Of a stretch of DNA of 37,486 nt, positions 8,534 through 17,831 are shown one piece after another. The position numbers were made by a program, and so were the translations under genes. Within the stretch, counting starts at the first letter, position 1. Every line of letters starts with the position of its first letter. Origin of the DNA: Arenimonas metalli CF5-1 (GTDB lineage: Bacteria; Pseudomonadota; Gammaproteobacteria; Xanthomonadales; Xanthomonadaceae); NCBI RefSeq assembly GCF_000747155.1, contig NZ_AVCK01000027.1, positions 1 through 37,486 of the forward strand, in the 5' to 3' direction. The notes below the pieces were generated by a model. It was not told where the DNA came from. It saw only the letters and a program-made list of their open reading frames with translations, and made no database searches.

Positions 8534-10591
8534 TCATTCCATCCAGGGATTGCGCAGCGGCGGCACCGTCGCCGGGTCGACGCCATCGACGAGGCGCGCC
8601 ACCTGCGCTTCGAGCTGGGCGCGCATCAGCGGCTCGACCGGCGCCTTGTCCTGCAGGATCGGAGTGGCATACGCCGCGCGGGCGCCGGCGACGTCGCCCA
8701 GCCGCAACCGCGCGTTGCCCAGCTCGACCGCCATGCCCAGATGGAAGGGCATCACGTCCAGCGCCTCCTGCAGCCGCGCCGCCACCACTTCATCGCGGCC
8801 GCCGCCATGCTTGTACAGGTGCTCGGCCACCGCCTGGTAAACGTCGGCAGCCCGCCCCATCGGATCCTCGCGGCGCCCCTTGTAGACGATCACGTAGCCG
8901 AAGCGCGCCACCGGCTCGAGGCCGCGCAGCGTCACTTCCGGGTCCCAGCCCCACTCGGGCCAGGGCAAGGTCATGCTGGCGCGATAGAGGAAATAGCCCT
9001 CGTACACGCCCGCGACATTGGTGTCGTCGATGTCCTGCACCTTCCGGCGGTATTGCGTCGGCACCGCCAGCGCCTGCTCCTCCATGAACCAATAGTCGGA
9101 GTAGAGCGCCGCCCCTTCCGGCGCGATCACCGCGTCGTGGTAGGCCTTGATCTCGGGCCAGCGCTGGCCGAGGTCCAGGCCTTCGTTCCCGAACTTGCGG
9201 AAGGCATCCTCGCTGCCGCCCGCCAGTTCGTTGTGGTACTCCCACAGGCGCGGCTCGGAGACGGTCATGGCCAGCGCCAGCGCCAGCGGCGCCAGCGCCG
9301 CGACCCGGCGCACGCGTCCCAGCTCGCGCCAGCCCCAGGCCACCAGCGCACCGGCCGGCAGGGCCAGCAGCACCACGATCGGCAGCGCGTGGCGCACGCC
9401 GCCGTAGGTGCCCTGCCCCGACGCCAGCGCCAGCAGGTGCACGACCCCCACGCCGAATGCCGCGGCCAGCAGCCAGCGACCAGCCGCCGGCAGCGTCCGC
9501 CAGGGCAGCACCAGCAGCCCGAGCAGCGCCATCGCCGCCAGCGCCAGCGGCAGCTTCGACGCGAGCACGCCGGGCCAGGTGAACCACGGCGGCCGACCCT
9601 TGTGGCTGACGCCCCAGATGAAGTGCGAGGACTGGCCGCGGCCCTCGATGCCGGCGCGCACCGTGTCGGACAAGCCCCAGAGGTAGGCGCGCGGCAGCAG
9701 CCTGGCCTCGTCGGCGACGCCGACGGCAAGCCGCCAGTGCGGGAGGTTGAGGTCGGTGATCTTGTCGGCCATCGGCCGGTTGAAGCCATCGCTGCCGTCG
9801 GGACCGGCGTGGAAATGGAAGCCGTACATCGCCCACAGCACCGCCCAGCCCAGCACGCCCGCCGCCATCAGCCGGCCGGTGCGGCGGATGACCTCGCGCA
9901 GGCCCCCGTGCCGCCAGCCCGCCAGCGCGCCGAAGGCCAGCACGAGCCCGAGGCCGGCCAATCCGGCCAGGGCGGAGTGCTTGCTGCCCAGCACCAGCCC
10001 AAGCGCGAGCCCGGTGGCGGCGACCCAGCGCCAGCGCCATTCGGCCAGCAGCAGGCCCGCCGCCGCCACGGCCACCGCCAGCGTGAGCGCCAGCGGCAGG
10101 TCGGTCATCGCCACCGGCAGGTGCGCCGCGACCGTGGGTTCGATCGCCAGGAACCCCAATGCGCCCGCCGCCCAGGCCAGCCCAAGCGCTCGCCAAAGCA
10201 GCAGCCCGAGGGCAAGCAGCAGCGCGCCGTGGAAGATCCACAGCGACACGCGCGTGGCCTGCTGCGCCGCATCCGAATCGTTCTTGAGGAACATCACGTC
10301 CTCGACCCACTCGCGCTCCTGCGACTTCTCCACCAGCGGCGCGAACGGCGGCAGCACGAACCCGCGCGACTGCGCCGCACCCGCCACCAGCTTCACCAGC
10401 GGCGGATGCTCGGGATTGAGCCGGTAATCGCCGGTGCGCACGTAGGACACGCCGGCGACGACGTGCCAGGGCTCGTCCACCGTGAAGCCGTCCAGGCGCG
10501 TGCCCCAGTGCGAGCGCAGCACGGCCAGCAGCACCAGCAGCGCCAGCACCGCCACGCCCAGGACACGGTGCGAATCGAGGGATCGGGTCAT
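8534..10591 (-). CDS. GT39/PMT-like membrane glycosyltransferase
   Basis: Probably a polyprenyl-phosphate-sugar-dependent glycosyltransferase of the inner membrane (PMT/ArnT superfamily, GT-C fold). With the ATG at 10591 it has 685 residues. TM1 covers about 9-26. The first periplasmic loop carries the acidic pair D39-E40 (GFTVDEPWHV) and GDYRLNPEHPPL at 54-65, typical of this superfamily. Ten or so more hydrophobic segments run to about residue 470. The C-terminal part (about 480-685) is soluble, and its last 110 residues are helical and TPR-like. Longer upstream in-frame starts run through the terminator at 10666-10696, so I reject them. Donor and acceptor are unknown; no glycan gene cluster is nearby. 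Confidence 0.75.
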   Translation of the reverse strand: MTRSLDSHRVLGVAVLALLVLLAVLRSHWGTRLDGFTVDEPWHVVAGVSYVRTGDYRLNPEHPPLVKLVAGAAQSRGFVLPPFAPLVEKSQEREWVEDVMFLKNDSDAAQQATRVSLWIFHGALLLALGLLLWRALGLAWAAGALGFLAIEPTVAAHLPVAMTDLPLALTLAVAVAAAGLLLAEWRWRWVAATGLALGLVLGSKHSALAGLAGLGLVLAFGALAGWRHGGLREVIRRTGRLMAAGVLGWAVLWAMYGFHFHAGPDGSDGFNRPMADKITDLNLPHWRLAVGVADEARLLPRAYLWGLSDTVRAGIEGRGQSSHFIWGVSHKGRPPWFTWPGVLASKLPLALAAMALLGLLVLPWRTLPAAGRWLLAAAFGVGVVHLLALASGQGTYGGVRHALPIVVLLALPAGALVAWGWRELGRVRRVAALAPLALALAMTVSEPRLWEYHNELAGGSEDAFRKFGNEGLDLGQRWPEIKAYHDAVIAPEGAALYSDYWFMEEQALAVPTQYRRKVQDIDDTNVAGVYEGYFLYRASMTLPWPEWGWDPEVTLRGLEPVARFGYVIVYKGRREDPMGRAADVYQAVAEHLYKHGGGRDEVVAARLQEALDVMPFHLGMAVELGNARLRLGDVAGARAAYATPILQDKAPVEPLMRAQLEAQVARLVDGVDPATVPPLRNPWME

Positions 10592-10665
10592 GCGTCGGAC
10601 TCCCGGAGGCCAGCCATCCAGGGAATCAACGGCGCCGGGCGGCGACTGCGGCCTTGCCCGACCCA

Positions 10666-10696
10666 AAAAGGAAGGCCCCGCCGGAGCGGGGCCTTC
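10666..10696 (-). terminator. Intrinsic terminator after the small secreted protein gene
   Basis: GAAGGCCCCGC (10671-10681) and GCGGGGCCTTC (10686-10696) form an 11-bp stem with a CGGA loop. On the minus strand it is followed by CTTTTTGGG. It ends the transcript of the gene at 10716-11240 and separates it from the glycosyltransferase gene. Confidence 0.87.
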
Positions 10697-10715
10697 GGTC
10701 ACGCGGTGGCGTGGC

Positions 10716-11240
10716 TCAGCGGGAGCAGGGCTGGCCTTCGCCCGGCACGCAGACGTTTCGCAGGGTGTCGTTGGCACCGTCGCGGGCGCCGCGGGCCTTC
10801 TCTTCGCGCTGGGCGACGGTCAGGCACTCGGTGGTGGGCATGCGCGAACCGAGGCGGATTTCCTTCTTGCAGACCATCCGGCCTTTGTCATCGCTGCGGA
10901 TCATGGCGACGATGGTTTCCTGGGCGTTGTAGAGCTCGATGCGCTCTTCGGGCGGCAGCTCCATCGCGTTCTCGTGGCCCTCGAGCAGGCGGGCGATCTT
11001 GTTGCGGGCGCTCTCGGCCTGGACCATCGAGCCCTTCTTGATCGCGCCGTAGGTGCCGTCGCGGGCCATGGCGAGGCTCTCGTCGATCTCGTCGATGAAG
11101 GCCTCGGCGTCGGTGATCAGGGCGGCCTCGGCATCGGCGCGCTGGGCCAGCGTGGCGGTCTCGGATTCCTCGGCGATGCGCGCCTGCGCGGCCAGGGGCA
11201 GGGCCAGCAGGCAGGACAGGAACAGGGTGCGGAGCTTCAT
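10716..11240 (-). CDS. Small exported protein of unknown function
   Basis: This is a 174-residue protein starting at the ATG at 11240, chosen because AGGAGA lies 8 nt upstream and the start opens on a clear signal peptide (MKLRTLFLSCLLALPLAAQA, cleavage expected after AQA). The mature part is charged and mostly helical. Four cysteines lie in its last 50 residues: two frame the segment CKKEIRLGSRMPTTEC and two are in CVPGEGQPC at the C-terminus. The spacing C-x6-GSR-x5-C recurs, from memory, in small exported proteins of this bacterial family. It is a single-gene transcript with its own terminator. I assign no function. Confidence 0.8.
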   Translation of the reverse strand: MKLRTLFLSCLLALPLAAQARIAEESETATLAQRADAEAALITDAEAFIDEIDESLAMARDGTYGAIKKGSMVQAESARNKIARLLEGHENAMELPPEERIELYNAQETIVAMIRSDDKGRMVCKKEIRLGSRMPTTECLTVAQREEKARGARDGANDTLRNVCVPGEGQPCSR

Positions 11241-11425
11241 GGCGGTATCTCCTGGAAACGGGGCGGGAAATGGCCGATGCCAGGCCCCTGGACGTTCGAG
11301 CATACCGTGGATGATTCGTGAAGCAAGTGCCGCCGGTACCCGGCTGAGTCGGGCGCTGGCGGCGCACCAATGGCAAACCAGTTCTTATGGCCTGGCCGTT
11401 GGCGCGCTGCGTCAGTACGCATAAG

Positions 11426-11456
11426 CACGAAGCCCGGCACAGGGCCGGGCTTCGTG
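11426..11456 (-). terminator. Terminator of groEL
   Basis: CACGAAGCCCGGC and GCCGGGCTTCGTG form a perfect 13-bp stem with a 5-nt loop, 26 nt past the groEL stop on the minus strand. The following T-tract is weak (CTTATG). The rest of 11241-11425 holds nothing I can name. Confidence 0.8.
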
Positions 11457-11481
11457 GGTGAAACCATTAGCGCGGAGTGGC

Positions 11482-13131
<1,650 letters not shown>

Positions 13132-13205
13132 CTAAACTCCAGAATTCTTGTGGGGTTGTTGCGATGCCGGTCGCGCAGGCGCGGGCCGGCGGGGTGTCGA
13201 ATGCC

Positions 13206-13493
13206 TCAGCCCAGGATGGCGAGGATGTCGTCTTCCTTGACCACCAGGATTTCCTGGCCGTCGACCTTGACTTCGGTGCCGGCGTACTTGCCGAACAGCA
13301 CCTTGTCGCCGACCTTCACGGTCGGGGCGCGGGTCGAACCGTTGTCCAGGGCCTTGCCGGCGCCAACGGCCAGCACTTCGCCCTTGATCGGCTTCTCGGT
13401 GGCCGAGTCCGGAATGACGATGCCGCCGGCGGACATCTTTTCTTCTTCCATACGCTTGATGACCACGCGGTCGTAGAGCGGCTTGATGTTCAT
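13206..13493 (-). CDS. groES: Co-chaperonin GroES (Hsp10)
   Basis: GroES is the heptameric lid of GroEL. The 95 residues begin [14 protein letters not shown] and include the mobile loop ([16 protein letters not shown]) and the [14 protein letters not shown] region. I chose the ATG at 13493 because GAGGAAACCC precedes it and it gives the canonical N-terminus; longer in-frame starts run back through the CIRCE operator. It is the first gene of groESL. Confidence 0.98.
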   Translation of the reverse strand: MNIKPLYDRVVIKRMEEEKMSAGGIVIPDSATEKPIKGEVLAVGAGKALDNGSTRAPTVKVGDKVLFGKYAGTEVKVDGQEILVVKEDDILAILG

Positions 13494-13540
13494 GGGTTTC
13501 CTCGTTATTCCTGTGATTTCAACGACATGGGCCTGGTGTG

Positions 13541-13567
13541 TTAGCACTCGGCCCCGGTGAGTGCCAA
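13541..13567 (-). promoter_or_regulatory. CIRCE operator (HrcA site) of groESL
   Basis: TTAGCACTC, nine bases, then GAGTGCCAA. The classical CIRCE sequence is TTAGCACTC-N9-GAGTGCTAA, so 17 of 18 arm bases match. It lies 48 bp upstream of groES, where the HrcA repressor would block transcription in unstressed cells. On the minus strand a -10-like TATCAT (13567-13572) overlaps its edge, so the transcript would begin inside CIRCE. I see no convincing -35 or sigma-32 box. hrcA is not in this window. Confidence 0.93.
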
Positions 13568-13572
13568 TGATA

Positions 13573-13833
13573 CGCGCATGCCCACCCGACGGGGTAGGCA
13601 GCGACCCGCCCTTTGTGGGGCGGCGGCGCGGGGCTTTCAAGGGCAGGGCTTTTCAGCGCGGGCTCGGGGTCCGGCGGCGACCTGGGCGGCGACCTGGGCG
13701 GCGGGCTGGCCGGGCTCCCGGCGGCGGCCCCGCGGATTCGGCGCCCCGCTGCTCAGCAGGGCTCACCGGCCCGGGTGCGCCCGACACCGGCTCCGGGTCG
13801 CGTGCAGGTTGATTTGTGACCGGCTTCTCACTT
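13573..13833. other. GC-rich gene-free stretch between groES and the XRE leader
   Basis: This part of the 627-nt gap is extremely GC-rich and has no frame with a recognisable protein or a credible start and ribosome-binding site. It contains two exact copies of the 12-mer GGCGACCTGGGC in tandem (13676-13699), followed by a degenerate third. From memory, a cutA gene often sits between groES and dsbD in related genera; none is visible here. Confidence 0.5.
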
Positions 13834-13839
13834 TACAAT
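13834..13839 (+). promoter_or_regulatory. Putative -10 box for the XRE regulator leader
   Basis: TACAAT matches five of six bases of the sigma-70 -10 consensus in a short AT-richer patch. The best -35 candidates are poor (TTGATT with a 19-nt spacer, or TTGTGA with 14), so an activator may be needed. Transcription would start near 13846 and give a leader of about 275 nt. Confidence 0.5.
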
Positions 13840-13845
13840 CACGCC

Positions 13846-14120
13846 AGGGACGGGGTCCCGGTATTGGGCGTAAATGTCGGTAAGCCGCCGACAACTTCCG
13901 CCCCGGAAGACCCCGGTGACCGGTTGCCACGACGGCGGCGAAAGCCAATGCGAAGGTCCGGCAGGCGATGCCGAGAGGCGCCGCCACCCGCAGGACGACG
14001 GATGCCACCAGGTCCTCAGGGGAGGCCGACAGTGGCTGTGAACCGCGCCTGCCCATCACGCCCAGGCCCCACGCAGAGGGGGCCGGGCGCAGCAAGACGC
14101 TTCATTTCCGGGGAAACACC
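13846..14120 (+). other. Long helix-rich leader of the XRE gene, possible structured RNA
   Basis: Complementary segments lie one after another: GTCGG/CCGAC (13876-13880, 13888-13892); CTTCCG/CGGAAG (13895-13900, 13904-13909); GGCGGCG/CGCCGCC (13934-13940, 13979-13985), enclosing 38 nt; AGGAC/GTCCT (13992-13996, 14012-14016); GGCCCC/GGGGCC (14065-14070, 14079-14084). I could not match it to any riboswitch, 6S, SRP, RNase P or tmRNA core I know. GC-rich DNA forms such pairs by chance, so a structured RNA remains a hypothesis. Confidence 0.35.
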
Positions 14121-14486
14121 ATGAGCTTGCTCTTCAACCGCATCAGGCAGGCGCGCCGAGGCGCCGAGTTATCGCAGTCGGAATTGGCCAACATCGTCGG
14201 GGTGGCCCGCAGTGCCGTGGCCCAGTGGGAGCGCCGCGACGGCGCCAAACCCACCACCGAGAACATGGCCAAGATCGCCATGGCCACCACCGTCAGCTTC
14301 GAGTGGCTGGCCACCGGCCGGGGCGGCCGCTGGCTGGGCGGCGACGCCGAGACGCCGGCCATGATGCTCAACTTCTACGCCCAGTGCGGCCTGGAAGAGC
14401 GCCTGCTGCTGGCCTTCCGCACCCTGCGCAGCCCCGAGCAGCAGCCGCTGGTCGACTTCGTCGAGGCCATGACCGACCGGGCCTGA
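14121..14486 (+). CDS. XRE-family transcriptional regulator
   Basis: A 121-residue DNA-binding protein. An HTH_XRE domain fills about residues 5-62: IRQARRGAELSQSELANIVG, then VARSAVAQWERR as the recognition-helix region, then a scaffold helix. The C-terminal 50 residues (GLEERLLLAFRTLRSPEQQP) form a short helical part that may mediate dimerisation. The ATG at 14121 follows GGGGAAACACC and gives the natural N-terminus; an in-frame start 153 nt earlier would add a low-complexity tail inside the leader, so I reject it. It stands alone between groESL and dsbD with a long leader and a strong stem-loop after it. Targets are unknown. It resembles small phage-type or housekeeping XRE regulators. Confidence 0.88.
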   Translation: MSLLFNRIRQARRGAELSQSELANIVGVARSAVAQWERRDGAKPTTENMAKIAMATTVSFEWLATGRGGRWLGGDAETPAMMLNFYAQCGLEERLLLAFRTLRSPEQQPLVDFVEAMTDRA

Positions 14487-14492
14487 GCCGGG

Positions 14493-14519
14493 CGCCGGGG
14501 CGGGGTTCTCGCCCCGGCG
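14493..14519 (+). terminator. Strong stem-loop after the XRE gene
   Basis: CGCCGGGGCG and CGCCCCGGCG form a perfect 10-bp stem with a 7-nt loop (GGGTTCT), starting 6 nt after the XRE stop. No T-run follows, so it is a terminator by position and stability only. Confidence 0.6.
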
Positions 14520-14553
14520 ACGAACTTCCGGGGATACTTGCGGTCGTACAGGC

Positions 14554-14570
14554 CGGCCCGCCGCGGGCCG
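14554..14570 (+). other. Palindrome in the dsbD leader
   Basis: CGGCCCGC, one base, GCGGGCCG: perfect 8-bp arms, 23 nt before the dsbD start. A -10-like GATACT (14533-14538) lies upstream. It could be an operator or an mRNA hairpin; GC-rich chance is also possible. Confidence 0.3.
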
Positions 14571-14593
14571 CCCCTCCCGAGCGAGACCCCCGC

Positions 14594-16726
14594 ATGACCC
14601 GTTGGCTGTTGGCCGCCCTGGCCGCGCTGCTCCTCGCCCCCACCGCCCAGGCGGTGGACGAGGCCGACCTCCTGCCGATCGACCAAGCCTTCGCGCTCAG
14701 CGCGCGCGCCACCGAGCGCGGCCGCATCGAATTCCACTGGGAAATCGCGCCCGGCTACTACTTGTATCGACACCGCACCGGCGTCGAGCTGGTCGAGGGC
14801 GGCTTCAAGTCGAACCCGCTCGAGCTGCCCGACGGCGAGGCCTACACCGACGAGTTCTTCGGCGACGTCGAGACCTATCGCAATCAGTTGACCGCCGTGC
14901 TCACCGGCGCCACGGCCGACGACGCCACCGCGCTGCGCTTCAAGGTGAAGTACCAGGGCTGCGCCGACGTGGGCGTGTGCTACCCGCCGCACACCAAGAC
15001 CGTGACCGTGGCGCTGCCGGCCGGTGCGGGCGGCGACCCGCTCGCCGCGCTCGGCGGCGCGCGCGGACCCGACCTGTTCGGCGACACCGACCCCGCGCGC
15101 GCGGCCGGCGGCCTGCCGCTGCCCGAGGAACAGGCCTTCCGCTTCGAAGCCATCGCCGGCGGCCCGGACAAGCTGCTGCTGCGCTTCGACCCGGCGCCCG
15201 GCTATTACCTTTACCGCGACCGCAGCACGGTGGAAGTCGAGGGCGACGGCGTCACCGCGGGCGCGATCAACTGGCCGCCGGCGCAGTCGCATCGCGACGA
15301 GCACTTCGGCGACGTGATGGTCTACTTCGATCCGGTGGACGCCACGCTGCCGCTGCAGCGCACGAATACCGCCGCCACGGTGCTGACCGTGCGCACCACC
15401 TTCCAGGGCTGCCAGACCGACGGCATCTGCTACCCGCCGATGACGCGCACCGCGACCGTGACGCTGCCGGCCGGCGCCGGCGCCGCCGCGCCCGCGGACG
15501 CCCCGCGCGAAACCCCGCCCGCCCGTGCGCCGACCGCGCTGTGGCTGGCGCTGCTGCTGGCGCTGGGCGGCGGCGTGATCCTCAACCTCATGCCCTGCGT
15601 GCTGCCCGTGCTCTCGCTCAAGGCGCTGTCGCTGGCGCAGGGCGGCGGGCAGGCGAAGCGGCAGGCGCTCTGGTACACCGCCGGCGTGCTGGCCAGCTTC
15701 GCGGCGGTCGGTGCGATCGCGCTGGCGCTGCGGCAGGCGGGCCTGGCGCTGGGCTGGGGCTTCCAGCTGCAGCAGCCGGGCGTGATCGCGGCGCTGGCGC
15801 TGGTGATGATCGCGATTGGCCTGTCGCTGTCGGGCGTGGTGAGCTTCGGCGCTTCGCTCGCGGGCACCGGCCAGTCGCTGGCGCAGAAGTCCGGCCCGGC
15901 CGGCGATTTCTTCACCGGCGTGCTGGCCGTGGTGGTGGCCAGCCCGTGCACGGCACCGTTCATGGGCACCGCGCTGGCGTTCGCGTTCGCGGCCTCGCCC
16001 GCGGTCGCGATCCTCGTCTTCCTGGCGCTGGGCCTGGGCCTGGCCCTGCCCTTCCTGCTGATCGGCTTCGTGCCGGCGCTGGCCTCGCGCCTCCCGAAGC
16101 CGGGCGCGTGGATGGACACGCTCAAGCAGGTGCTCGCCTTCCCGATGTACCTCACCGCGGTGTGGCTGCTGTGGGTGCTGGCCAAGCAGCGCGGCGCCGA
16201 CGCCATCGGCCTGGTGCTGGCGGGCGCGGTCGTGCTCGGCCTCGGCCTGTGGTGGTGGGAGAAGGCGCGCTGGGGCCGCCTGCTGCCGCGCGTGCTCGCC
16301 GCCCTCGTGGTGCTGGCCGCGCTGTGGCCGGTGCTCGTGGTGCAGCGCATGCCGGTGCCCGAGCGCGCGGTCGCAGCCGAAGAAGGCGTGGTCGCGTTCT
16401 CGCAGGACAAGCTCGACCAACTGCGCCGCGACGGCCGCGTGGTGTTCGTGAACATGACCGCCGACTGGTGCGTCACCTGCAAGGCGAACGAACGCACGGT
16501 GCTGGCGCGCGAGGGTTTCCGCACCGCGCTCGACGCCGCCGGCGCCGTCTACATGAAGGGCGACTGGACCGACGTGGACCCTGCCATCACCGCCTTCCTC
16601 GAATCGCACGGCGCCGTGGGCGTGCCGCTGTACGTGGTCTACCCGCGCAACGGCGAACCGCGCGTGCTGCCGACCGTGCTGACCCAGGACCTGGTGGCCG
16701 GGGCCCTGGCCGAGGCTGCGAACTGA
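14594..16726 (+). CDS. dsbD: Thiol:disulfide interchange protein DsbD, with duplicated N-domain
   Basis: DsbD carries electrons from cytosolic thioredoxin across the inner membrane to periplasmic reductases. The ATG at 14594 gives a signal peptide ending TAQA and 710 residues, against about 565 in E. coli. The excess is a second copy of the periplasmic alpha domain. Copy 1 (about 22-145) has APGYYLYRHRT and the cysteine pair C123/C129; copy 2 (about 170-295) has APGYYLYRDRS and C273/C279. The membrane domain follows (about 310-590), with C335 in NLMPCVLPVLSLK and C452 in ASPCTAPFMGTALAF. The C-terminal thioredoxin-like gamma domain has DWCVTCK (C626, C629). All redox cysteines are present in both copies. 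The stop TGA is 1 nt before the next ATG. Confidence 0.95.
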   Translation: MTRWLLAALAALLLAPTAQAVDEADLLPIDQAFALSARATERGRIEFHWEIAPGYYLYRHRTGVELVEGGFKSNPLELPDGEAYTDEFFGDVETYRNQLTAVLTGATADDATALRFKVKYQGCADVGVCYPPHTKTVTVALPAGAGGDPLAALGGARGPDLFGDTDPARAAGGLPLPEEQAFRFEAIAGGPDKLLLRFDPAPGYYLYRDRSTVEVEGDGVTAGAINWPPAQSHRDEHFGDVMVYFDPVDATLPLQRTNTAATVLTVRTTFQGCQTDGICYPPMTRTATVTLPAGAGAAAPADAPRETPPARAPTALWLALLLALGGGVILNLMPCVLPVLSLKALSLAQGGGQAKRQALWYTAGVLASFAAVGAIALALRQAGLALGWGFQLQQPGVIAALALVMIAIGLSLSGVVSFGASLAGTGQSLAQKSGPAGDFFTGVLAVVVASPCTAPFMGTALAFAFAASPAVAILVFLALGLGLALPFLLIGFVPALASRLPKPGAWMDTLKQVLAFPMYLTAVWLLWVLAKQRGADAIGLVLAGAVVLGLGLWWWEKARWGRLLPRVLAALVVLAALWPVLVVQRMPVPERAVAAEEGVVAFSQDKLDQLRRDGRVVFVNMTADWCVTCKANERTVLAREGFRTALDAAGAVYMKGDWTDVDPAITAFLESHGAVGVPLYVVYPRNGEPRVLPTVLTQDLVAGALAEAAN

Positions 16727-16727
16727 C

Positions 16728-17291
16728 ATGAAGCGCGACGCGATCCTCACCTGGTCGGCCATCGCCGTCCTGGGCCTCGTCAGCGCCGGCCTCGGCTGGT
16801 GGCTGGGCCAGCGCGTGATGCTGCCGCCGGAGCAGCCGCCGCCGGCCGGCCTGGTGGTGGTCGAACCGGGCCAGGCCCTGCCGCCGATGGCCCTGCCCTA
16901 CCTCGCCGCCGGCGGCGAGCGCCGCCTGGACGGCCCCGGCCGCCCGCGCCTGATCAACTACTGGGCCAGCTGGTGCGGCCCCTGCCGCAAGGAAATGCCG
17001 ATCCTGGACGCCTTCGCCGCCGAACAGGGCGGCAACGGCATCCAGGTGATCGGCGTCGCGCTCGACACCGCCGACGAGGCCCGGGCCTTCCTGCGCGAAG
17101 TCCCCGTGGCCTTCGAGACCCTGCTCGAGACCCCCGGCCCCGGCGACAGCTCGGTGGCGCTGGGCAACCGCCGCAACATCCTGCCCTTCACCGCCCTGGT
17201 GGACGGCGAGGGGCGGCTGGTGAAAACCCGCTACGGCGAGTTCCCCAGCCTCGAAGCGCTGAACGAGTGGGTCCGCAGCCCCGCGGAATAA
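16728..17291 (+). CDS. TlpA/ResA-like membrane-anchored thioredoxin
   Basis: A 187-residue periplasm-facing thiol-disulfide oxidoreductase. One N-terminal membrane anchor (ILTWSAIAVLGLVSAGLGWW, about 6-25) is followed by a proline-rich linker and an AhpC/TSA-Redoxin fold. The active site is YWASWCGPCRKEMP with C83 and C86, and the cis-proline region is RRNILPFTALVD. It starts 1 nt after the dsbD stop, so the two are translationally coupled. DsbD is the likely electron donor, as for TlpA and CcmG in cytochrome c maturation, but no cytochrome gene is nearby and the client proteins are unknown. Confidence 0.92.
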   Translation: MKRDAILTWSAIAVLGLVSAGLGWWLGQRVMLPPEQPPPAGLVVVEPGQALPPMALPYLAAGGERRLDGPGRPRLINYWASWCGPCRKEMPILDAFAAEQGGNGIQVIGVALDTADEARAFLREVPVAFETLLETPGPGDSSVALGNRRNILPFTALVDGEGRLVKTRYGEFPSLEALNEWVRSPAE

Positions 17292-17365
17292 ATTCAAACG
17301 CCCGTTAAAATCGGGGAAGTCGCGGCGATCTTCTGGACAGCCGCCCGGCCTTGCCCCCAGACTGT

Positions 17366-17382
17366 GCCTCCCCCGGGGAGGC
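17366..17382 (+). promoter_or_regulatory. Perfect palindrome holding the aroQ ribosome-binding site
   Basis: GCCTCCCC, C, GGGGAGGC: 8-bp arms around one base. The right arm contains GGGGAGG (17375-17381), the Shine-Dalgarno sequence for the GTG at 17387. As RNA a 6-bp stem with a 5-nt loop would hide it. It could be a translational control hairpin or a protein-binding site. Confidence 0.45.
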
Positions 17383-17386
17383 TGGC

Positions 17387-17830
17387 GTGGCAAAGATCCT
17401 GGTACTGCATGGTCCCAACCTGAACCTGCTCGGTGAACGCGAGCCGGGCATCTATGGCCACGCCACGCTCGACCAGATCAACGCCGGGCTCCAGGCCCGG
17501 GCCGCCGCCGCCGGCCACGAACTCTCCGACTTCCAGTCCAATGCCGAGCACGAGCTCGTGGACCGCGTGCAGGCCGCCCGCCGCGACGGCACCGCCTTCA
17601 TCCTGATCAACCCGGCCGCCTTCACCCACACCTCGGTCGCCCTGCGCGACGCACTGGCCGCGGTGGCCCTGCCCTTCATCGAAGTGCACCTGTCGAACCC
17701 GCACGCGCGCGAGCCGTTCCGGGCCCACAGCTATTTCTCGAGCCTGGCGCTGGGCGTGGTCTGCGGCTTCGGTGCCGACAGCTACGGCTATGCCCTGGAG
17801 GCGGCGCTCAAGCGCCTCTCGACGCCCTAG
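17387..17830 (+). CDS. aroQ: 3-dehydroquinate dehydratase, type II
   Basis: It converts 3-dehydroquinate to 3-dehydroshikimate in the shikimate pathway as a cytosolic dodecamer. The chosen start is GTG at 17387 (147 aa), 5 nt after GGGGAGG, giving the family N-terminus [20 protein letters not shown] at 17351 would add 12 unrelated residues. R18 and Y23 of GEREPGIYG lie in the active-site lid. [24 protein letters not shown] with its E and H, and AREPFRAHS with its R complete the catalytic set. A -10-like TAAAAT (17306-17311) upstream may serve aroQ-accB-accC. Confidence 0.95.
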   Translation: MAKILVLHGPNLNLLGEREPGIYGHATLDQINAGLQARAAAAGHELSDFQSNAEHELVDRVQAARRDGTAFILINPAAFTHTSVALRDALAAVALPFIEVHLSNPHAREPFRAHSYFSSLALGVVCGFGADSYGYALEAALKRLSTP

Positions 17831-17831
17831 A

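Noticed and set aside
8741..11041. Plus-strand open frame of 766 codons over the glycosyltransferase gene
   Set aside because: It crosses a terminator and two real minus-strand genes and has only low-complexity composition.
13676..13711. Tandem GGCGACCTGGGC repeats as a possible coding or binding array
   Set aside because: Only two exact copies and one degenerate copy in extremely GC-rich DNA; slippage or chance explains it. Noted under the gene-free stretch.
13846..14120. Match of the XRE leader to a c-di-GMP (GEMM), cobalamin or TPP riboswitch, or to 6S, SRP or RNase P RNA
   Set aside because: None of the conserved cores of these RNAs could be found in the sequence.
13968..14120. N-terminal extension of the XRE protein from an upstream in-frame start
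   Set aside because: The extra 51 residues are low-complexity and have no ribosome-binding site, while the ATG at 14121 has one and opens on the HTH domain.
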